Position numbers and translations under genes: made by a program
Shown: positions 5,691 to 7,433 of the stretch, in pieces
How the letters are laid out: each line of letters opens with the position of its first letter
How positions within the stretch are numbered: position 1 is the first letter of the stretch
The notes under the pieces: generated by a model
Seen by the model: only the letters and a program-made list of their open reading frames with translations
What the model was told of the DNA's origin: nothing
Databases searched by the model: none
From: an uncultured Verrucomicrobiota bacterium
Lineage (GTDB): Bacteria > Verrucomicrobiota > Kiritimatiellia > RFP12 > UBA1067
DNA: 7,433 nt
Direction: 5' to 3'
Assembly: GCA_946543025.1 (NCBI GenBank)
Contig: CAMNLN010000175.1
Location: forward strand, 1 to 7,433

Positions 5691-5719
5691 AATGAAAAAG
5701 CGGCACCCAAAGATGCCGC
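5691..5719 (-). terminator. Rho-independent terminator after sbcC
   Basis: On the minus strand GCGGCA and TGCCGC (5714-5719 and 5700-5705) form a six-pair, GC-rich stem with loop TCTTTGGG, followed at once by TTTTT (5699-5695) and then CATTTTG. The orientation fits termination of transcripts from the SbcC gene, whose stop lies about 125 bases upstream. On the plus strand no T-run follows the stem. Confidence 0.75.
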
Positions 5720-5844
5720 CCGTATAGCACTCCAAAAGATAATTACTGTAACACAAGGACATGAAGGATACCGCCCCCGATCATATTGATGACTTGGGGC
5801 TGACATCTACTCACATCTCATCCGCCATACCTTCTGTCTCTGGT
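5720..5844 (-). other. 3' untranslated stretch of sbcC
   Basis: No gene is supported in these 125 bases. GCCCC (5773-5777) and GGGGC (5796-5800) can form a second, weaker stem enclosing ATCA-TAT-TGAT (5780-5790). No T-run follows it, so it is not called a terminator. Plus-strand open frames through this region run antisense across SbcC and are shadows. Confidence 0.3.
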
Positions 5845-7433
5845 CTACCGGGCGGCGTTCGCGACCACCCGCACCTCGCTCGGCGACTGGCCGTTGCGCG
5901 CGACCTCTATGTGCGTGCGAATCCGCTCGCGCAGACGCTCCACGTGGCTGATCACGCCCACCTTGCGCGAGCCGGTGAGGGCGTTGAGACGCTCAAGCGC
6001 CTCGATCGCAGAGTTGAGGTGCTTCCCACTCAAGGTGCCGAACCCCTCGTCGATCAGGAGCATGTCCACGCCCAGGCCCGTATCGCTCATCCCGGCAAGC
6101 CCCAGCGCAAGGGCGAGCGAAACGAGGAACTGCTCGCCGCCAGAGAGCGTGTTCACCGGACGCACAGCACCGCCCGCAAAGGCGTCTTTCACCGAAAGGG
6201 TCAGTCCTTCGCAAGATAGCTCGTAGCGGTTCGACAGTTGCTTCAGGTAGCGGTTCGCCTTCACGAGCACGTTCGCCAGCACATACGACTGGATCTCGCG
6301 GCGGATCTTCTTTCCGTCGTTGTCCCCGAAGTACGCATGGATCGGACGCCACTCGTCCCGCTCCGCCTTGAGCCGGTCCGCCTTCTGGCATTTCGCCTGG
6401 CGCTCGGCCGCGCATTTGTCATCGTCGGCGAGCTGCTGCTGGCAACGCCCCTTTTCGTTGCCGGCCTTGTCTTCTTCCTTTTTCACCGCGGCCACGCTCT
6501 CCGCGAGCGCCTGCGCCGTGTCGGCATCCGCCAGCCCCTCCGGGCGCGCATCAAGATGCCTTTCCATGTTGCTCTGCGATTCCTCCCAGCGACCAAGTAG
6601 GCCCTCCACTTCCGCCGTGGACGTTGCGGACTTCTCGCCCACCTCCACCGTGCCAAGCGCGGACACATTCCTCACCGCACGCGTGACGCAGTCGGCGATC
6701 TGGTTCCTGGTCTTCACGAGAACATCGCGCGCATTCTCCGCCTTGGGCAGTTCGGCCTTGCGGGCCGCATACTCGTCTGCCGACGTTTTGAACACCTTCT
6801 CGACGGATGTGGCGTCCTGTTCCCACGCCGCGAGCCAGCCCGGCTCAGACACCTTCCCGGAAACATCCGCGAGCTTCTCCTGTGCCTGCCTGTCCGCCGT
6901 ATCGATCGAAACCTGGCAGACCTTGATCTGGTGTTCGCAATCGGAAACGGACTTCTCGGCTGTCGCCTTGAGATCAGCGGCGGCATCCTTCGCCTGGACG
7001 AGTTCCTTCACCTCCTCGCGGAATCCCTTGATCGCCTGTTCCAGATTGTCAATCTCAGCCAGGCGTGCATCGAGCGCGCCAATGTTCGCCCCGCACGCAT
7101 CAAGCGCGGCGTCCACGCTCGCGTCGGAGGCGTCCTGAAGCCCTCCTTGCAGGGCGGCAGTCGAAACGGAGTCCTGTTCGCGGGCGATCTTTTCCCGTTC
7201 GCCGCCAATTAGGCCCGTTTCCTTTTCAATTGTCTTCTTCAACGCACTGGCGGACGCTGCGGCCTCGTTGTGCTGGCGTTCTTTAACCGTGCACGCGGCC
7301 TCGGCCTCGGCGCATTGCGCGTCGAGTTTCTCGAAGAGCGCCTTGAAGTGTCCTTTGGCGTGAAGGCTCTCGATCACATGGCCGCAGATCGGGCAGGTGT
7401 CCCCCACCTTGAGTTCGGACACCAGCTTCTCGA
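5845..7433 (-). CDS. sbcC: SbcC-type exonuclease subunit / SMC-like ATPase, C-terminal half, 5' end outside window
   Basis: ATPase subunit of the SbcCD (Rad50-Mre11 type) nuclease, which opens hairpins and processes DNA ends. The visible 529 residues begin just before the zinc hook CPIC (Cys10 and Cys13 counted from the GTG at 7422). A long Ala/Glu/Lys-rich coiled coil follows to about residue 350. The C-terminal ABC lobe has the signature LSGGEQFLVSLALALGL (426-442), Walker B DMLLIDEGFG (453-462), and the switch histidine in ISHVERL (His493). The D-loop reads TLSGKH where E. coli-type proteins have TLD; as I recall, this occurs in other branches of SbcC-like proteins. SbcC usually has 1000 or more residues; the frame is open through the right edge (EKL precedes the GTG), so the N-terminal Walker A lobe and first coil lie outside. 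sbcD normally lies upstream and would also be outside the window. The gene ends with a terminator at 5691-5719. Confidence 0.93.
   Translation of the reverse strand, partial: EKLVSELKVGDTCPICGHVIESLHAKGHFKALFEKLDAQCAEAEAACTVKERQHNEAAASASALKKTIEKETGLIGGEREKIAREQDSVSTAALQGGLQDASDASVDAALDACGANIGALDARLAEIDNLEQAIKGFREEVKELVQAKDAAADLKATAEKSVSDCEHQIKVCQVSIDTADRQAQEKLADVSGKVSEPGWLAAWEQDATSVEKVFKTSADEYAARKAELPKAENARDVLVKTRNQIADCVTRAVRNVSALGTVEVGEKSATSTAEVEGLLGRWEESQSNMERHLDARPEGLADADTAQALAESVAAVKKEEDKAGNEKGRCQQQLADDDKCAAERQAKCQKADRLKAERDEWRPIHAYFGDNDGKKIRREIQSYVLANVLVKANRYLKQLSNRYELSCEGLTLSVKDAFAGGAVRPVNTLSGGEQFLVSLALALGLAGMSDTGLGVDMLLIDEGFGTLSGKHLNSAIEALERLNALTGSRKVGVISHVERLRERIRTHIEVARNGQSPSEVRVVANAAR

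Overview
This is a GC-rich bacterial chromosome segment with an accessory look in its middle. The outer genes (a sodium/solute symporter, an SbcC-type ATPase, the AAA+/ClpP pair) are strongly G/C biased at third codon positions. The stretch from about 3970 to 5760 is visibly more AT-rich and holds short genes and AT-rich spacers. The organism cannot be fixed from the sequence. A Verrucomicrobiota/Kiritimatiellota-like or other GC-rich anaerobe would fit the style of the proteins, but that is only a guess.

Layout. (1) 2-1075, plus strand: the C-terminal part of an SSS-family sodium/solute symporter, cut by the left edge. (2) Everything else is on the minus strand. Read in the direction of transcription (right to left): the C-terminal half of SbcC (5845-7433, cut by the right edge); a rho-independent terminator (5691-5719); a small calcineurin-like phosphoesterase (5109-5618); an unrecognised 81-residue basic protein (4797-5042); a 57-residue protein that is essentially one sigma-70 region 4 DNA-binding domain (4464-4637); a 102-residue protein with the same short acidic/aromatic motif at both ends (3968-4276); ClpP with an intact catalytic triad (3361-3945); and a 727-residue two-domain AAA+ ATPase of the Cdc48/SpoVK type (1131-3314), which converges with the symporter gene.

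The most interesting unit is the three-gene run 102-aa protein / clpP / double-AAA+ ATPase, with gaps of 22 and 46 bases. ClpP normally works with ClpX, ClpA or ClpC. Here its neighbour is a Cdc48-like double AAA+ protein whose last seven residues are LPIGFAE. These contain the tripeptide Ile-Gly-Phe, which in Clp unfoldases sits in the loop that docks on ClpP. The upstream small protein could be an adaptor, a substrate or a regulator. A sigma-54-like promoter (GG and GC dinucleotides at the right spacing) lies inside a near-perfect 33-base inverted repeat directly upstream of this run. The stand-alone sigma region 4 protein just upstream is a candidate regulator. These functional links are inference from gene order and motifs.

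No rRNA, tRNA, CRISPR array, transposase or insertion-sequence end was seen. No stretch over 300 bases lacks a gene. The longest gap, 5619-5844, holds the sbcC terminator and the leader of the phosphoesterase gene.
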